From contig CM034595.1 in assembly GCA_020091685.1 (NCBI GenBank), forward strand, positions 8,827,132 through 8,891,131: a stretch of DNA of 64,000 nucleotides. Reading direction: 5' to 3'. The position numbers were made by a program, and so were the translations under genes. Shown one piece after another: positions 24,868-36,537 of this stretch. Position 1 is the stretch's first letter. Each line of letters starts with the position of its first letter. Below the pieces are notes generated by a model that saw only the letters and a list, made by a program, of their open reading frames with translations, had not been told where the DNA came from and searched no databases. Source of the DNA: Lutjanus erythropterus. Taxonomy: Eukaryota; Chordata; Actinopteri; Lutjaniformes; Lutjanidae.

Positions 24868-25205
24868 GAAATCTTAAGGACACCATGAGGGAGTTTCTTC
24901 AAACTTGGCACAAATGACCACTTGGCCTCAAAGATGAACTGATTCAATTCTGGTGTTAAAGGTCACTCAAAACATTTTTGGCCAGAACACAAGAATTAAT
25001 ATACTAACTCCAACAAAATAACATACAAATATCTAATAGGATAAAATAATGAGCTGATGACATGTTATATCCAAGAGGTCAAAGGTCAACTTCACTGTGA
25101 CATCATAATGTTACGATGTGAAATCAGTCCTCTGTCCTCCTCTGTAAAAAATATCTCTAAGTGAAGACAGTCTGTTTCTCACTGGAAATTATTCACTGGA
25201 ATCAC
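24868..25205 (+). repeat. Old dispersed repeat, contiguous copy (GGTCAAAGGTCA family)
   Basis: This stretch reads through GATGAACTGATTCAATTCTG, GGTGTTAAAGGTCACTC, ACATTTTTGGCCAGAACAC, CAAATATCTAATAGGATAAA, ATATCCAAGAGGTCAAAGGT, GACATCATAATGTT and TTTCTCACTGGAAATTATTC without interruption. The same blocks occur inverted and split at 33340-33149 and 32200-32055. Confidence 0.75.
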
Positions 25206-26465
25206 ACATGTACAGGACAGTGAGCAGTTCCAATTTGCCAAAAAATAATTTCAAATGGATGATGATGGATAAATATTTTGATTTTGGGGTGAACTGTTCC
25301 TTTAATCCCAGTTTGTTTAAACTTGGTTTTTCAGTCCATAACAATAATAATTGCACAAGTTGAATTATTTGACATCCAGAAAAACTTGTCACTGCTTAGA
25401 CTGCCTGAGGTCGAGAAGGACATCATGGACGCCATTAAGCCTGCCATCTGAAGATGCCACACAATACCTGGCAAACATCTTTCAACACTCCAGACTCTTG
25501 CATGTGGCTCCTTCTAGACAGCTATCGCAGGTGTTTCTTGGCTGTCAAAAATATTGTACCAGCCCTTGCTCATGGAATGGTGAGATACATCATCATTTCC
25601 ACAGAACAATTCAAGTCAATCATCGTCCAGGTACTGTGCACCACCAGTGACATAGTCACAAATGATTGTTGCCAAATTCCCTGGGCCCATGCATGATGGA
25701 CACAACAAACAAATTATTTCTTCCCTTTTTCAAATCCAGGGCTTACATATTTCCTTTTCTTCTCTCTTAATTGCTTTGGGAAGTTTGGATGGAAGTGGCT
25801 CTCTGGCAAGCCTCTCCTGACAAGACCTCTGGCTCAGGCTGACTCTCACCCCTCACAATTGAGGCACTGGCCTCAAATGCAACAGTGATTTGACCCATGA
25901 TCCCCATCATTTCCCGTGGTTGGCATGCATTTGGGATCTTAAGCTGGAGAAGATGTTTCTTTTCAAGCCTGCCAGAGCACTGACTGCCTGACGCAAGCTA
26001 CTGGCCATTGGCCTAAGTTGTTGAGGCATGGTTCTCACTTCAGTCGTTAGACCCTTTAATTGGGAAGCATATTTTTCCTGTGCAGACCTGTGTTTCTGCT
26101 ATTCAACATAGAGGAGTTACTCAGTGTCTTCATAATTCATAGGCACAGGAACTGAAGGGGTGGCAGAGGAGCAGAATTGCTTGTTGACTGGTGCGGAGAA
26201 ATGCGTTTCTGGTGTGAACAGCCAGGCTACGGCCTGCTCGAGAACTGACATACCCTGGCACCTCATGGTGCTTCCGCCTGCTGTGTGTCCCTGGTGTTAG
26301 CCACTCTACAATATCCAGCTCGACTTTTTGTTAGCTAAAGGAGATTTAACAACTGAGGCAACTATGTTTCCAACATTTACTTGAAAAATAAGTTTCATAT
26401 AAATAAGTTTCAGTTTCATTACTAGCCAGGCTGTTACCTCAACCAAAATTGCAGGCATATTTACT
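25206..26465. other. Intergenic, nothing recognised
   Basis: Frames of 80-99 codons at 25351-25696 overlap each other and show no family motif. Confidence 0.4.
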
Positions 26466-27165
26466 AATGGCCCTTTTCCATTCACAGAGCTGGCCTGGCA
26501 TGACTCAGTTTGACTCAGCCCATCAGCCCAGCACAGCAGGGATTTGCATTTCAATTACAACAGAGCTACCTGCTTGAAGGTGGATCTTTTACAGTAACTG
26601 AAGACAGGCCCAAGGAGGCTCAAGTCGAGCAGCTGTATAGCAGTGGATGAACCTGATGTTTTGTTATTTAAGTGCTTTTATTATGAAGCAGCACAAACAG
26701 GAAATGTTTTCATTCAGGGGTTTCATCAGCAGTAACTTAACACAACTCCGACACAAATAAAACAATGCAAATACCTGAAAGTACAAACAGTGATAGAGGA
26801 GAGAAACTACATTTCTAAACATAAAGATTTTGTTAGAAGGCACAAAAGTACTAAGAGGTGAACATAAAGAGTCATTATCCTCGTCTTCCTCCCTGTTGTC
26901 CAACACACACAAATGTCACAACACATGCTTGTTTGAGGGGGGGAGTGGAAGGTCATCAGGGGTTGGCCACAGCCAGCGAGACGTTGCCCCAGCCCACTTG
27001 GAGACAAGTTGTGCTTGCTTTGGTGCCACCCCAGAGTAGGTGCATCTTAGGTGTGCCTCAGCACAGTTCAGCCTGATAAAAGCAGTAATGGAAATTCAAA
27101 TCAGCATGACATGGTTTGACTCCAAACCAAAAGCATCACTGGAAAAGCCCCAAAGGGTTACCTAG
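26466..27165. mobile_element. Probable MITE with GGCCCTTTTCCA termini
   Basis: AATGGCCCTTTTCCATTCAC at the left, and ATCACTGGAAAAGCCCC at the right (its imperfect inverse), bound a roughly 700-bp non-coding segment. Sub-terminal GACTCAGTTTGACTCAGCC (left) and CATGGTTTGACTCC (right), plus GATTTGCATTTC and GAAATTCAAATC, are also inverted with respect to each other. The exact ends and the target duplication were not fixed. Confidence 0.55.
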
Positions 27166-28139
27166 TCGACATTCCTCCAGTGCAGGTTGTGTCTCTCATT
27201 TGCTACGGTCCTAGCTGTGCAGAGTCTACAATTAATCTAAAGAAAAGGCATTTTCACTAAATATGTTGATAGAACTGGAAACAAGTAAGCTAACTTTACC
27301 TAACTCATAATACACACAAAAACAGAAGCAATGATACTTGCCAACCCTCCAGATTTAGCCAGATGATTTCAGTTTTTCACTTCCCTCTACCACTGCAGGG
27401 CATAATTCTCCTTTTCATTATCACAACCTGTAACCTAAAAGGCTACTGTTTCCACCTGGATGACAACACAGTTACACCAAATGTCGTTTTATGAAGTGGA
27501 AGAGAGCTGCTCAGGCTTGCTGTATCCACTTCTCCTTAATACATCCATACTAGCACCTTATTTTCCTCTGTGAGTCAGAGAGATGAAGAGTACTAAGAGA
27601 AATAGGTACTCAAGTAAATCACAGATGTCCTGGAGGTAAGAACTCCTGTTTCTTAGTTTCAAAGGAAAAGGGCACATTTTTTTCTAACAGCAGTTTAACA
27701 TACCCCTAGAAAAACATTTGTAAAATGCCCATTTTCTGTGTTATTGTATGGTAATCAGGTTTGAAATTGGACCAAGTAAGGCTAAATGCTGAGGTTTCAT
27801 TGTAGTACAGCTAATAAGTGTTGTTTATAGGTCAACTGCAGGCAGCTGTTTACAAAGAAATGTGTACTTTTCAGTTTTTAAATGTCACCAGAATGCAGAA
27901 ACAAAGTCTATGAAACTTTTCTGGTTTCATAGAGTCCCCCCTTTTCTGGGGGAAGGAACCCCCGACCCCCCCAAGGTCATCAAGTACAACGTTAATTTCA
28001 TGCACAACTTCATGGAGTTAAATGCCATCGAGCTACCTAACGACAGAGTCCAATTTCTGCTGGGCATGACAACAAAGAAGTTGTGAAGATTTATCATCTA
28101 CCTATCTCAAGATTATTAAACTCCAGAAATTTGCTGTAT
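27166..28139. other. Intergenic, nothing recognised
   Basis: The frame at 27862-28086 may be degraded DIRS upstream sequence (it holds RVQFLL), but this is weak. Confidence 0.35.
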
Positions 28140-28690
28140 AGTGTCTACAGATGTCTCCCTGACAGGTTTCAGAACGGTCTGGGCAGGAAGGATAGTGAGG
28201 GGTTTTGAAAGGTGAGCAAATCAATGTTTTGGAATTGAGAGCAGTCCACCTGGCCCTGGTGACACTTCTCCCTTTGATCCATGACAAATATGTCCAAGTT
28301 AAAACAGACAAGTCCTCTGCTGTATACCATGTAAATCATCAGGGGGGCACCAGATCCCTTCACAGGCCCTCTGTCAAGAATTTCAGACCATTGTGTAAAT
28401 CATAAATAATGTTAGAGCTCCTTCCATGCTGGCTACAACCAGAACTGGAGGGTGCTTCTGATTGGTGTCAAAGCAGGCAGCATCGCGCTTTATACGCATG
28501 GTTTTTTATTTCCATCAGTTGCTTCTGGACTTAGGAGGGGCATCCAGCTCTTTGAAGATGTATGTAGTTGCCATTTCTTGGTTCCAGAAGGAGAGATCCC
28601 TTGGTGTCTCAGCTCCATTGCTGGATCTCCCCACAGTATCAATCCCTTCTTATGTCCACTGGGACTTCTGGTACCATTTATGAGTCCTAA
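28140..28690 (+). pseudogene. DIRS-like retrotransposon fragment (RNase H and tyrosine recombinase remnants)
   Basis: In one frame, 28143-28200 gives STDVSLTGFRTVWAGRIVRG, the start of a DIRS RNase H domain. After a frameshift, 28205 onward gives QINVLELRAVHLALVTLL, then VKTDKSSAVYHVNHQGGTRS, the highly characteristic DIRS RNase H block. Further on, SSSLKMYVVAIS (28550-28580) resembles the N-terminal helix region of the DIRS tyrosine recombinase. Stops and frameshifts make it dead. No split or inverted terminal repeats were seen. Confidence 0.75.
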
Positions 28691-28719
28691 TGGTGACACA
28701 AGACACTCTGGGACTCAAT

Positions 28720-29165
28720 TTAAAGGTCCAGTGTGTGAGATTTAGGTGGATCTCTTGGCAGAAATGGAATATAATATTAATTCATTATGTTTTCATTAGT
28801 GTTTAATCGCCTGAAAAAAGAATCATTGTGTGTTTGCTACCTTAGAAGATCTCCCCTCCAAGAAGGGAGCAAACTGGCCAAATCTGCCCCATGCTAGCAT
28901 TACACTAGCCACACATAGTCTAGCACTCTACTGCACACACAAAGACAGACGTCTGCTGAATGGCTCACTGGTCACATGCTGCTCTCTCCCTGCTTTTAAC
29001 CACCAGCCCCGATTACTGCGGCTGCTGCCAGTCACTGCGGCTGCAAGGAGGGGAAGTTAGCAGTACCTGGACACAGGAGAGTTCAGCACAAAACAAACAC
29101 TATGGCACGTAACATTGCTGTAGCCATTTTGGTTTTTCTTCACTCAGCAGCTCTTAAATGTGCAT
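28720..29165 (+). repeat. Common teleost repeat (AAAGGTCCAGTGTGTGAGAT family)
   Basis: The opening AAAGGTCCAGTGTGTGAGAT, then GGCAGAAATGGAATATAAT, TTTTCATTAGTGTTTAATC and GAATCATTGTGT, is the signature of a very common non-autonomous element of teleosts. The right limit is approximate. The GC-rich frame inside (28830-29060) is a shadow of the repeat. Confidence 0.65.
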
Positions 29166-29552
29166 GATTTTTTTAAGGGAGTCTGGGAATATTGTGGTTG
29201 CTAGTTGAATGGTGAAATCAGTTGAAACACATTGTCATCACAAACATCTGCTGCTTATCCTGGCAGGTATAACATGTAATTTGCATTGCAGTGAACCAAA
29301 ATGATGTACTTACGGGACATCAGTTGAGTAGGCAGTGTTTCAGTGTGGTCCAAGACACATTGCGCTCACACTGCTTATAGAAAGTGTTCACTTGTGGCCC
29401 AGACCACCTCTGAATGTGGTCTAACCAACCAGATCCCAAATGTGTCCTAGGGTGCGTTCATACTTGTACTTCAAGCTGTACACACAGATCGCCCAGGAAG
29501 CTTGTCAATACCAGGTGTGAACAGGCTGTTTGATCTCTCAGTCATGATGTAG
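29166..29552. other. Intergenic, nothing recognised
   Basis: No gene or repeat boundary seen. Confidence 0.4.
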
Positions 29553-29932
29553 AGCATTGGTTCCCAAAGTGGGGTCGGGGCCCCCCTTAGGGGGTGCCAG
29601 AAAACACAGGGGGTCCTTAAGACTTTGTCAGTTCTGAGGTCCTCAAAGTCAGATTTTTCATGGTTACTTTGTCACCAATCTGTGGAATGATAAAAGCACA
29701 ATAACATCTGGTTTAATTTGATGAGGAGGAAAAGTAATCGGTTTGTATATAAATATGTAATTGTCCACAGCTGTAAGGTACTGGAAAAGCTAGAACATGC
29801 TTGAAAAGAGCTTAAATTTGACTTCGGAAAAGCTGTAGGAACCCTGAAATTGTGATTTTATTTGACATGTGGAAATCTGACTTTGAGGATCTCAGAGCAA
29901 AGTCTTGGGAACCCCCTCTGATTTCTGGTGTG
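29553..29932. repeat. Fold-back element with ~60-base arms
   Basis: The left arm (about 29595-29658) contains CCAGAAAACACAGGGGGTCC, GACTTTGTCAGTTCTGAGGT and CCTCAAAGTCAGATTT. The right arm (about 29873-29930) is its imperfect reverse complement: AAATCTGACTTTGAGG, ATCTCAGAGCAAAGTC, CCCTCTGATTTCTGG. A GGTTCCCAAAGTGGGGTCGG terminus at 29561 suggests a hAT-like origin. About 215 bases separate the arms. Confidence 0.7.
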
Positions 29933-32054
29933 TTACACTGTAAACAAAATGATGCTTTGATATAGTAAATTACATGAATAAAAGGTCATGTAATAATTAC
30001 CTCTCCAATTTTCTCTCTGATTTTCTAAAACTGCTTCAGAATTCATGTGAGCAGTTCAAACAATCAAGCGATCCATATTTTGGACTTGTGGTGCAGGATG
30101 TGTGCCCCTTTACTGCAGCACTTTTTTTTGTTGATCAGTGTAAAAGGCCTACTCCGGGCCTCCGTTGTAAAATGTTTTAGTGTGTGTGAGCTCATACATC
30201 TAAAGGACACGTGTATGACTCTCAGCATGTTTGGTGTCTTCCTTTGTGGATTCATCCGTGAGTGATGGCAGCTGGCAGAAGGGCGCTGACCCACACTGAC
30301 CCCAGGCGGACCAAAAAGGGGCTGCGTGGGAAAGACGTGGGTGGACATGGACCACTTCCTCGGCCTCAGCAGATCCCTGGCCAGAGGAAGCCCCCTGAGC
30401 CGGCCCAGGGCTACAGGGCAGCACACAGCCAGGCAGAGATGGTGCACATGATGTAAAACATCCATATGAAAACTGTTATAACTCCTTAAGCTCTGTTTAT
30501 GGTCTCTACTAACTGCAGAGAAAAACATCTTGCTCTGCTAAACACTCCACTATGTTCATCAGGTACTGTAGTCTCTAACTGTGTGTGTGTGCTGTTTGAT
30601 GCTGAGCAGCTGGTTTATCAGTTTGCTGCTCCTGGAAATGGGCTGGTGAGACTAAACTATACATGAACTGTGCCATGAAACCAACATAATAAGCTAAACA
30701 AAGCTAAATGGCTGTTGTAAAGTTGCAGCATTGACTGACAGTTTCCTGTAGGTTTTTCACGAGTGACCCCTTTCACACACACAGTCATTTGATTAAATTT
30801 GAATATCTTAAGTACTGATTAATGCAAACATGTTTGAGGTGTTGGGGGACTTGTCCCTTGTGAGTGTGTTCTGTTTCCCTCTCCTGGAGGGATCAGGTTT
30901 GAGTCAACTGCAAACAGGCTGCAGGAGATCTGCAGGAGATGTTTGGTATATTGATTAAAGTTTATTTGATCCATTTCTTCTTATGTAACTCTATATTATG
31001 GCCTTATATTTCCATATATCATTCATTAAATGTGTCACTGAACGCGTTGTGCTCCGTGTGAGCTTTTATATCACAGTTAAAGACATTTCTCATGCTTCTG
31101 TTGGTTCATTTTTGCTGAACAATAGTGTTGTGTTTTAGAAGAGGAGTCTGAATAAGCATTTCAGGCTTCCCTCCTCTCCTGCACTGCAACTTCCGTCCTT
31201 TCTATTTGTTGTATTTTTATTTTGCAAATAAACTAACTACTTCATAGCTGCAGGTATGAAATCTGTATCTGTACCTACACAATGCATTGTCATTCCACAA
31301 AGCTGCAGATGATAGTACAGACACTGTCTGGTAAGCCTCTTTCTGGCCTTGTCCAGCCAGCTCTTCTCTTAATTCAGGCAGCTCAGGTTTAATCTTAGAT
31401 GCAAAGGTGGATGTCCTAAAACTAACACAGTTTAAAACTGGAGCTCTAAAAGTGTGACCCACATGCACATGGTGGCCCTTTAGCAACATTTACTGCATCC
31501 CTCGAACGTGTGCATTGTATTGTAATCATTTCATTCCATTACTTTACCTTTGTCTTACATTGAATACATAATCTTACCTGAGGTCACTCAGTAAAGTACA
31601 TCCCTCCCTGGCAACAGATGGTGAAGCACCTTCTGCAATGCCACCACAACTTCAATGCAACCAGCAGAGATTTGTAAAGTCCCACCAACATTAACACAAC
31701 CCCCATAGACATTGTCACGAACTGAAAAAAGATCTCAAACTGAAGCAGTTGTTGATCACTTGCGGCCCCTAGTGGCGGTTAAGAAGAGTGAGAAGTCAGC
31801 TGTCAATGGTCGTTTAAAACAGAAAATTACTGCCTCACAGTTGTTTGTCTCCACCAACAATTACAGTTTACATCCATGTCTGTCCGGACTCATATAATGT
31901 CTGTGAAGGAATTTAATATGGAACTTACCACTTTATTGACCTGTAACTTTGAAGTCATATAATAAAAGGTATTAAATTATTTATTTATTTCTGTATTATT
32001 ATTATTATTATTATTTATTTAATTAATTAATTATTTATTTATTTTTCAAAATAG
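29933..32054. other. Intergenic with a GC-rich patch
   Basis: About 2.1 kb without a supported gene. A GC-rich, purine-biased patch at 30265-30455 is open on both strands (64 codons plus, 154 codons minus from 30528), but neither product shows a domain, splice context or codon signature. A (TTA)n tract lies at about 31994-32016. Confidence 0.4.
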
Positions 32055-32191
32055 AAATTATCACTTTGCATCTGTGATTCCCATGAATAATTTCCAGTGA
32101 GAAACATGCTGGCTTCAGTCACTTCACAGAAGAGATAGAGAGCTGAACATTATGATGTCACTGTGAAATTGACCTTTGACCTTTTGGATAT

Positions 32192-32200
<9 letters not shown>
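32055..32200 (-). repeat. Old dispersed repeat, split copy (distal half)
   Basis: The reverse complement of this segment follows 25068-25205: TATATCCAAAAGGTCAAAGG, GACATCATAATGTTC and GTTTCTCACTGGAAATTATTC. The homology stops at the (ATC)n tract, and the other half lies at 33149-33340. Confidence 0.7.

Positions 32201-32228
<28 letters not shown>
32194..32228 (+). repeat. (ATC)n microsatellite at an insertion junction
   Basis: About 11 ATC units exactly where the old repeat is interrupted. Confidence 0.9.
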
Positions 32229-33148
32229 CAGTGTGCATGCTTCGATGGTTGTAGTCACTCCTGCTCATTTTTGTCCAACAATTCCTGCACAGTTTCTCAA
32301 ATGTGCAATAATCAAACTGTACACAACTGACTTGACATGGCAATAATGCACAACTACTCAATTGCAATACTCAACTGCAATAATTCAGTAATTAAAAATG
32401 CAATACATAGAGCAGTAACATTTATGTGCACATTTGCCATTTCTTGCATTTTTGAAGATATATAGTATTCTATTTACCTTGCGAGGCAGCTGGATTGGGT
32501 GGATGGATCCTTGGAGGGACTACTGGCAGCTACTGGTGTGGTTTTAGGTGCACTGACAGCAAGAAGCATCCATGACTCATCATGAACAAATAATGTCAGC
32601 TCCTGAAGAGGTTAATGTAGATACTGTGATAGCATCAGTTATATCAGAACTGGAGAGTATTTTTTTTATTCAAAGAAGAGCAAAGAACAACAATGAAGGC
32701 TTTTATAAAAGGAAAAGTCTTCCAGCCAGCTTTGGCTTTGGTCCACTGAGTTGATCTGATTGGTTTAAGTTAACCCATGTTAGACCTGACAGATGGTTTA
32801 TCCAGTCACCTCCAAGTATTTTTTTTGAAAGTGTCTGCCCTTTTCCAAACAGTTTCTATGGACAGCTTCCCAAATGGCTCTGTGGAACAAACCATCTGGT
32901 GTGTCAGGTTAAGTAGTATTCCATGTGTATACACAGATTTGCTGCTACAGATTAGAGAACAAAGCCCTCGTCTATTTTAAATATTTATGTACACATTTCT
33001 GTTCTACTATTTTTGTCATATATTGAAGTAGAATATACATCTTTTTTATATACTGTTTTTATTGTCTTAATTTTCCTTGCTATATATTTTCTATTCTTGA
33101 ATGGGAGCACCTTTAACATGAGCAATTTTTCCCCTGGGATCAATTCTG
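32229..33148 (+). mobile_element. Retroposon nested in the old repeat
   Basis: The 3' end is TTGAATGGGAGCACCTTTAA, then TTTTTCCCCTGGGATCAATTC, the same tail type as at 61140-61497. Upstream (32230-32470) are repeated TTGCAATA/GTGCAATAA motifs, as in the copy at 57668-58330. The body is interrupted by the helicase-derived repeat at 32478-32985. The left limit is inferred from the break in the host repeat. Confidence 0.6.
32478..32985 (+). pseudogene. Helicase-derived repeat, copy 1
   Basis: The start codon at 32572 opens a frame with SAPEEVNVDTVIASVISELESI. A poly-T tract then shifts the frame; the downstream DNA corresponds to the LKEEQRT..GKYVFARLL segment of copy 2. I recognise this as the N terminus of RecQ-like helicase genes that are highly repeated in teleost genomes. 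The homology then jumps to a non-coding block (GACAGATGGTTTATCCAGTC to CCATCTGG) shared with copy 2, so both derive from one internally deleted form. Confidence 0.6.
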
Positions 33149-33340
33149 ATTTTATCCGCTTAGATATTTGTGTTTCATTTTGACATAATTAGTGTATGAA
33201 ATCTTGAGTTATGGTCAAAAATGTGTTTAGTGAGGCCACCTGACATTGACCTTTGACCTAATCAGTTCATCCTTGAGATACAGTTAACTTTTGTGTCAGG
33301 TTTCAAAAAACTCCTTGAGGGTGTTCTTGAGATCATGTTC
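33149..33340 (-). repeat. Old dispersed repeat, split copy (proximal half)
   Basis: The reverse complement matches 24868-25045 block by block: CTCAAGGATGAACTGATTAG, GTCAAAGGTCAATGTC, ACACATTTTTGACCATAAC, CAAATATCTAAGCGGATAAA. It ends at the retroposon tail. Confidence 0.75.
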
Positions 33341-34805
33341 ACAAAACTAGGATGACCTGAAAACATAAAGTCTCAAGCTATAACAACATAAAAGCATAAA
33401 AGTCATAAAAAGGACTACAGAGGTCCTTCAGCATACAGTCAGCATGGTGAACACACACAAAACATTAGTTTGGATCTGTCCAGTAGCATTAGTGGTATCC
33501 TGTAGTAGGTCCAGTGATCATGCACACACCCCACACATAGAAGCAATGTCAAAAACTTAAGTTTTATAATTTGCGTAGCATCTTGAAAAGAAATCACTCT
33601 TGACTCTTGGTTGCACATAGGACATGAACCCAGTCCTGTGTTTGTTTGACCCATCCATTCAACCATCTAATCATCTATCCATCCCCTACATATGAAGACT
33701 TTCTCAGTCTTTAAATTTGTCACTTCAATGTCACATCAAAACATCACACTAGAGAGGCGCCTCCAGATAAAGCATATTCACAATGTTTCAGTGATCATTG
33801 TTAGAGGTCAGAAAGTTTTATTTTTATTTCATTTATCATGACTCCACTGAAAAACTCACCTCACACTTAACCCAATTTACATTCCAACTGATCCACAGCC
33901 TGTGAGAGCCCAGCAGCCTATAGATTAAGAAGGCTCAGCTCACTGTTATCTGACAAGAAGCCTAAACAGGCTTACACACACAATCCAAACACACTTGACC
34001 CAGTCTCCACCACGACCTTCATGGCTCTGGGCTGAAGGTGGAGGCAGCAGACCTCATCATGTCAAGAAAGAAGGAATCCAGATGTCTGATGGCACTTGTC
34101 AGTCTACACTGCCCCTCAGTGGTGAGAGTCTCTAATCTCACATAGAGTTCTGAAGGATGAAACACATACTGGATGTTAATAATTAAGTTTTCTGGCCATT
34201 TTCCTTGCCAGGACACCGCAGAGAACAAGAGAAATAGAAAAGACAGAGCTGAGAGGGAGTGCATTCAAAGAACACAGATGTCATCACATTGTGGTTGGTA
34301 TTAAAGGAAAAAAGAAAAACAGAATTATTAGAGCTGTCCTCAGCACCCCATATCACAACTACCTCTCCTGTATTGATTACATGTTTTAAAAAGAAGGAAA
34401 ACAGGTCATGCATATGCATGGAAATAATGAAATTTAAGAGCTTTATACCAGAGCTTCATGATGATTAACACAAGTCCAGTCAGAGCTGTGTAGGAATGCC
34501 AGGTCCAAAACAAACACTCCAAAAATGCACAGAAAAGTCAGGAAAGGTCCCAAATTTTCAAATGTTACTACATGTTTACACGTTTACACATGTAGTAACT
34601 TTTTGAACAATAAACAGTGTTATGTTTAGTTGCATTTTTGTACTCAGAGAAGTTATATCCATCATGATAGCAGCAGCAGACCTGAGGACAGCCAAGTCTG
34701 TATTTTCCAAATCATCTAATGACAGTTTAGCCTTCATATGCATTCCCCCATGCCTATAATTCTGTATTCGTGCAGATATTAGTATTCTCCCCACACACTG
34801 CATAA
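33341..34805. other. Intergenic, nothing recognised
   Basis: No supported exon. Sequence from about 34570 to 34805 may be the upstream part of the second helicase-derived repeat. Confidence 0.4.
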
Positions 34806-35345
34806 AATTGCGAGGCAGCTGGATTTGCGAGATCACGTGAGAATCAGTCTTGCCAGACTCCAAGCTATCTGTTTGTGTCTGCATAGCTTGGAGCCTGGTG
34901 AGGTGTGAGGTGTGAGCCAATCAGGGTTCTAGGAGGGACTACTGGCAGCTACAGGTGTGGTTTCAGGTGCACTGACAGCGAGAAGTGTCTATGGAAATGA
35001 CTTACCTTGAACAAACAATGGCAGCTCCCGAAGATGTTAGCATAGATACTGTGACAGCCTCAGTTCCATCAGAACTGGAGAGTATTTCTTAATTGAAAGA
35101 AGAGCAAAGAACAACACTGAAGACTTTTATTAGTGGGAAATATGTTTTCGCCCGACTTCTGACCAGCTTCAGATCAGTGAGTTGATCTGACTGGTTGAAA
35201 TGATCCCATGTTAGACATGACAGATGTTTCATCCAGTCACCTCCAAGCATTTTTTTGAAAGTGTCTGCCCTTTTCCAAACAGTTTCTAGGGACTGCTTCC
35301 CAGATGGCTCTGTGTGACAAACCATCTGCCATGTCAGGCTACACG
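34806..35345 (+). pseudogene. Helicase-derived repeat, copy 2
   Basis: From the ATG at 35000 the frame reads AAPEDVSIDTV, then SVPSELESIS, a stop, and LKEEQRTTLKTF, ISGKYVFARLLTSFRS. LKEEQ fits the Q-like motif upstream of helicase motif I, and LLTSFRS looks like a ruined Walker A (Gly-x-Gly-Lys-Ser expected). The coding homology ends at the same place as in copy 1 (32478-32985), and the same non-coding 3' block follows. This copy keeps the frame better, with a single stop. Confidence 0.6.
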
Positions 35346-35966
35346 TTGCACTCTTGGTTAGTTGTATAAATGGTCACAAACATTGACTATAAAAATGCTA
35401 ATATGTAGTTTGCATACAAATTGGCTGTCATAATATCTGTGCTAATCGAGCTGTGCCATATCGGTCATTATCAGTACAGTTTTCCTACATGTCTCCTAAT
35501 GTGCAGTGTATGAAAGTGTCTTAATAATTGTACTGTTACAATGTATGTAATTATGTACAACCTTATGTACTTAAGGAAAAAAATGAATTTCAAGCCCTGA
35601 TTGTTACTCTGACAACAGATCCAGATAGAAATTAAACCAACTTCAAAGACTCAAAAGTCCAGACTCTCATCAAATTGTCAACTTTCTTATTTGTGTAACT
35701 TGTTATCCATGTACAGAGAACAGAGCCAAGCTTAGCTAGTGAAGAAAACATCATACTAAAATCACCATTCATAAATATTTTAGCACACATGAGACATTTC
35801 ATCCATATAGCACCAAACTACTGAGAATTATGGATTATGGATCTTGTTTTAATGTAATGTCTGTGTGTTTCATTCACCAGTTAAATTCATTTCTGTACTG
35901 ATTAAATGTTTAAGGCAGAAAGTTAGAAATATTCCATCAGAGACAGTTTGTGGAAGTTTTCTCATC
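35346..35966. other. Intergenic, nothing recognised
   Basis: AT-rich DNA between the repeat and the presumed end of naga. Confidence 0.4.
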
Positions 35967-35972
35967 TTTATT
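35967..35972 (-). terminator. naga: Candidate naga polyadenylation signal
   Basis: AATAAA on the minus strand, about 570 bases after the stop codon. It is the best-placed exact hexamer I noticed. An alternative or weaker signal closer to the stop cannot be excluded. Confidence 0.35.
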
Positions 35973-36537
35973 CCGTGTTTCATTCTCAATATGATCTTTC
36001 AGGTTCCCTTTTATTGTGTCACTCTATTGGCAACAGCCTGATATCAGCTTGTTACTTAATACTCCATTCAGATGATTCATGGATTATTTAATTGTGTCAC
36101 CATTTTGACTTTAACAAACATTTCATCAAACTATTCACCATTCTCAGCTCAACTACTTCAAACTGCTTCAGTGCTGTGCTTCCCTCTGCATTACTCTTGA
36201 AAAACATATCAGATATTTCATGTGAAACTGACAAAGATAAAAAACTGAAAAAAGGGAAATTGATTTCTTTTTCCCCAAATCAACAGGTGTTTTCTTTTCC
36301 TTCAAGTAATTCACAGAAGAAACCTGGTCAGATCCTCAGGTCCATATCCCTGTAACTTGTGGCACAAGTAGAATTTATAATATTTTAACAAAATTTTGAC
36401 AAAATTTGTTACACAAAGGCACTTCTAAACCATTTAAAAAACACAAATTAAAGAATTCTATCTTTGGTTTCATTAAAAAAATACCTTATTCCAAAACATA
36501 TCTGGCTTTCATTCAGCCGTCAGTGCTTTCAATGATT

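Noticed and set aside
30064..30528. 154-codon minus-strand frame as a gene
   Set aside because: No domain, no splice context, compositionally biased patch; kept only as a low-interest observation.
32478..32990. TAGTATTCTAT / TAGTATTCCAT as a target duplication of helicase-derived copy 1
   Set aside because: The same word also precedes copy 2 (near 34780), so the left occurrence may belong to the repeat itself.
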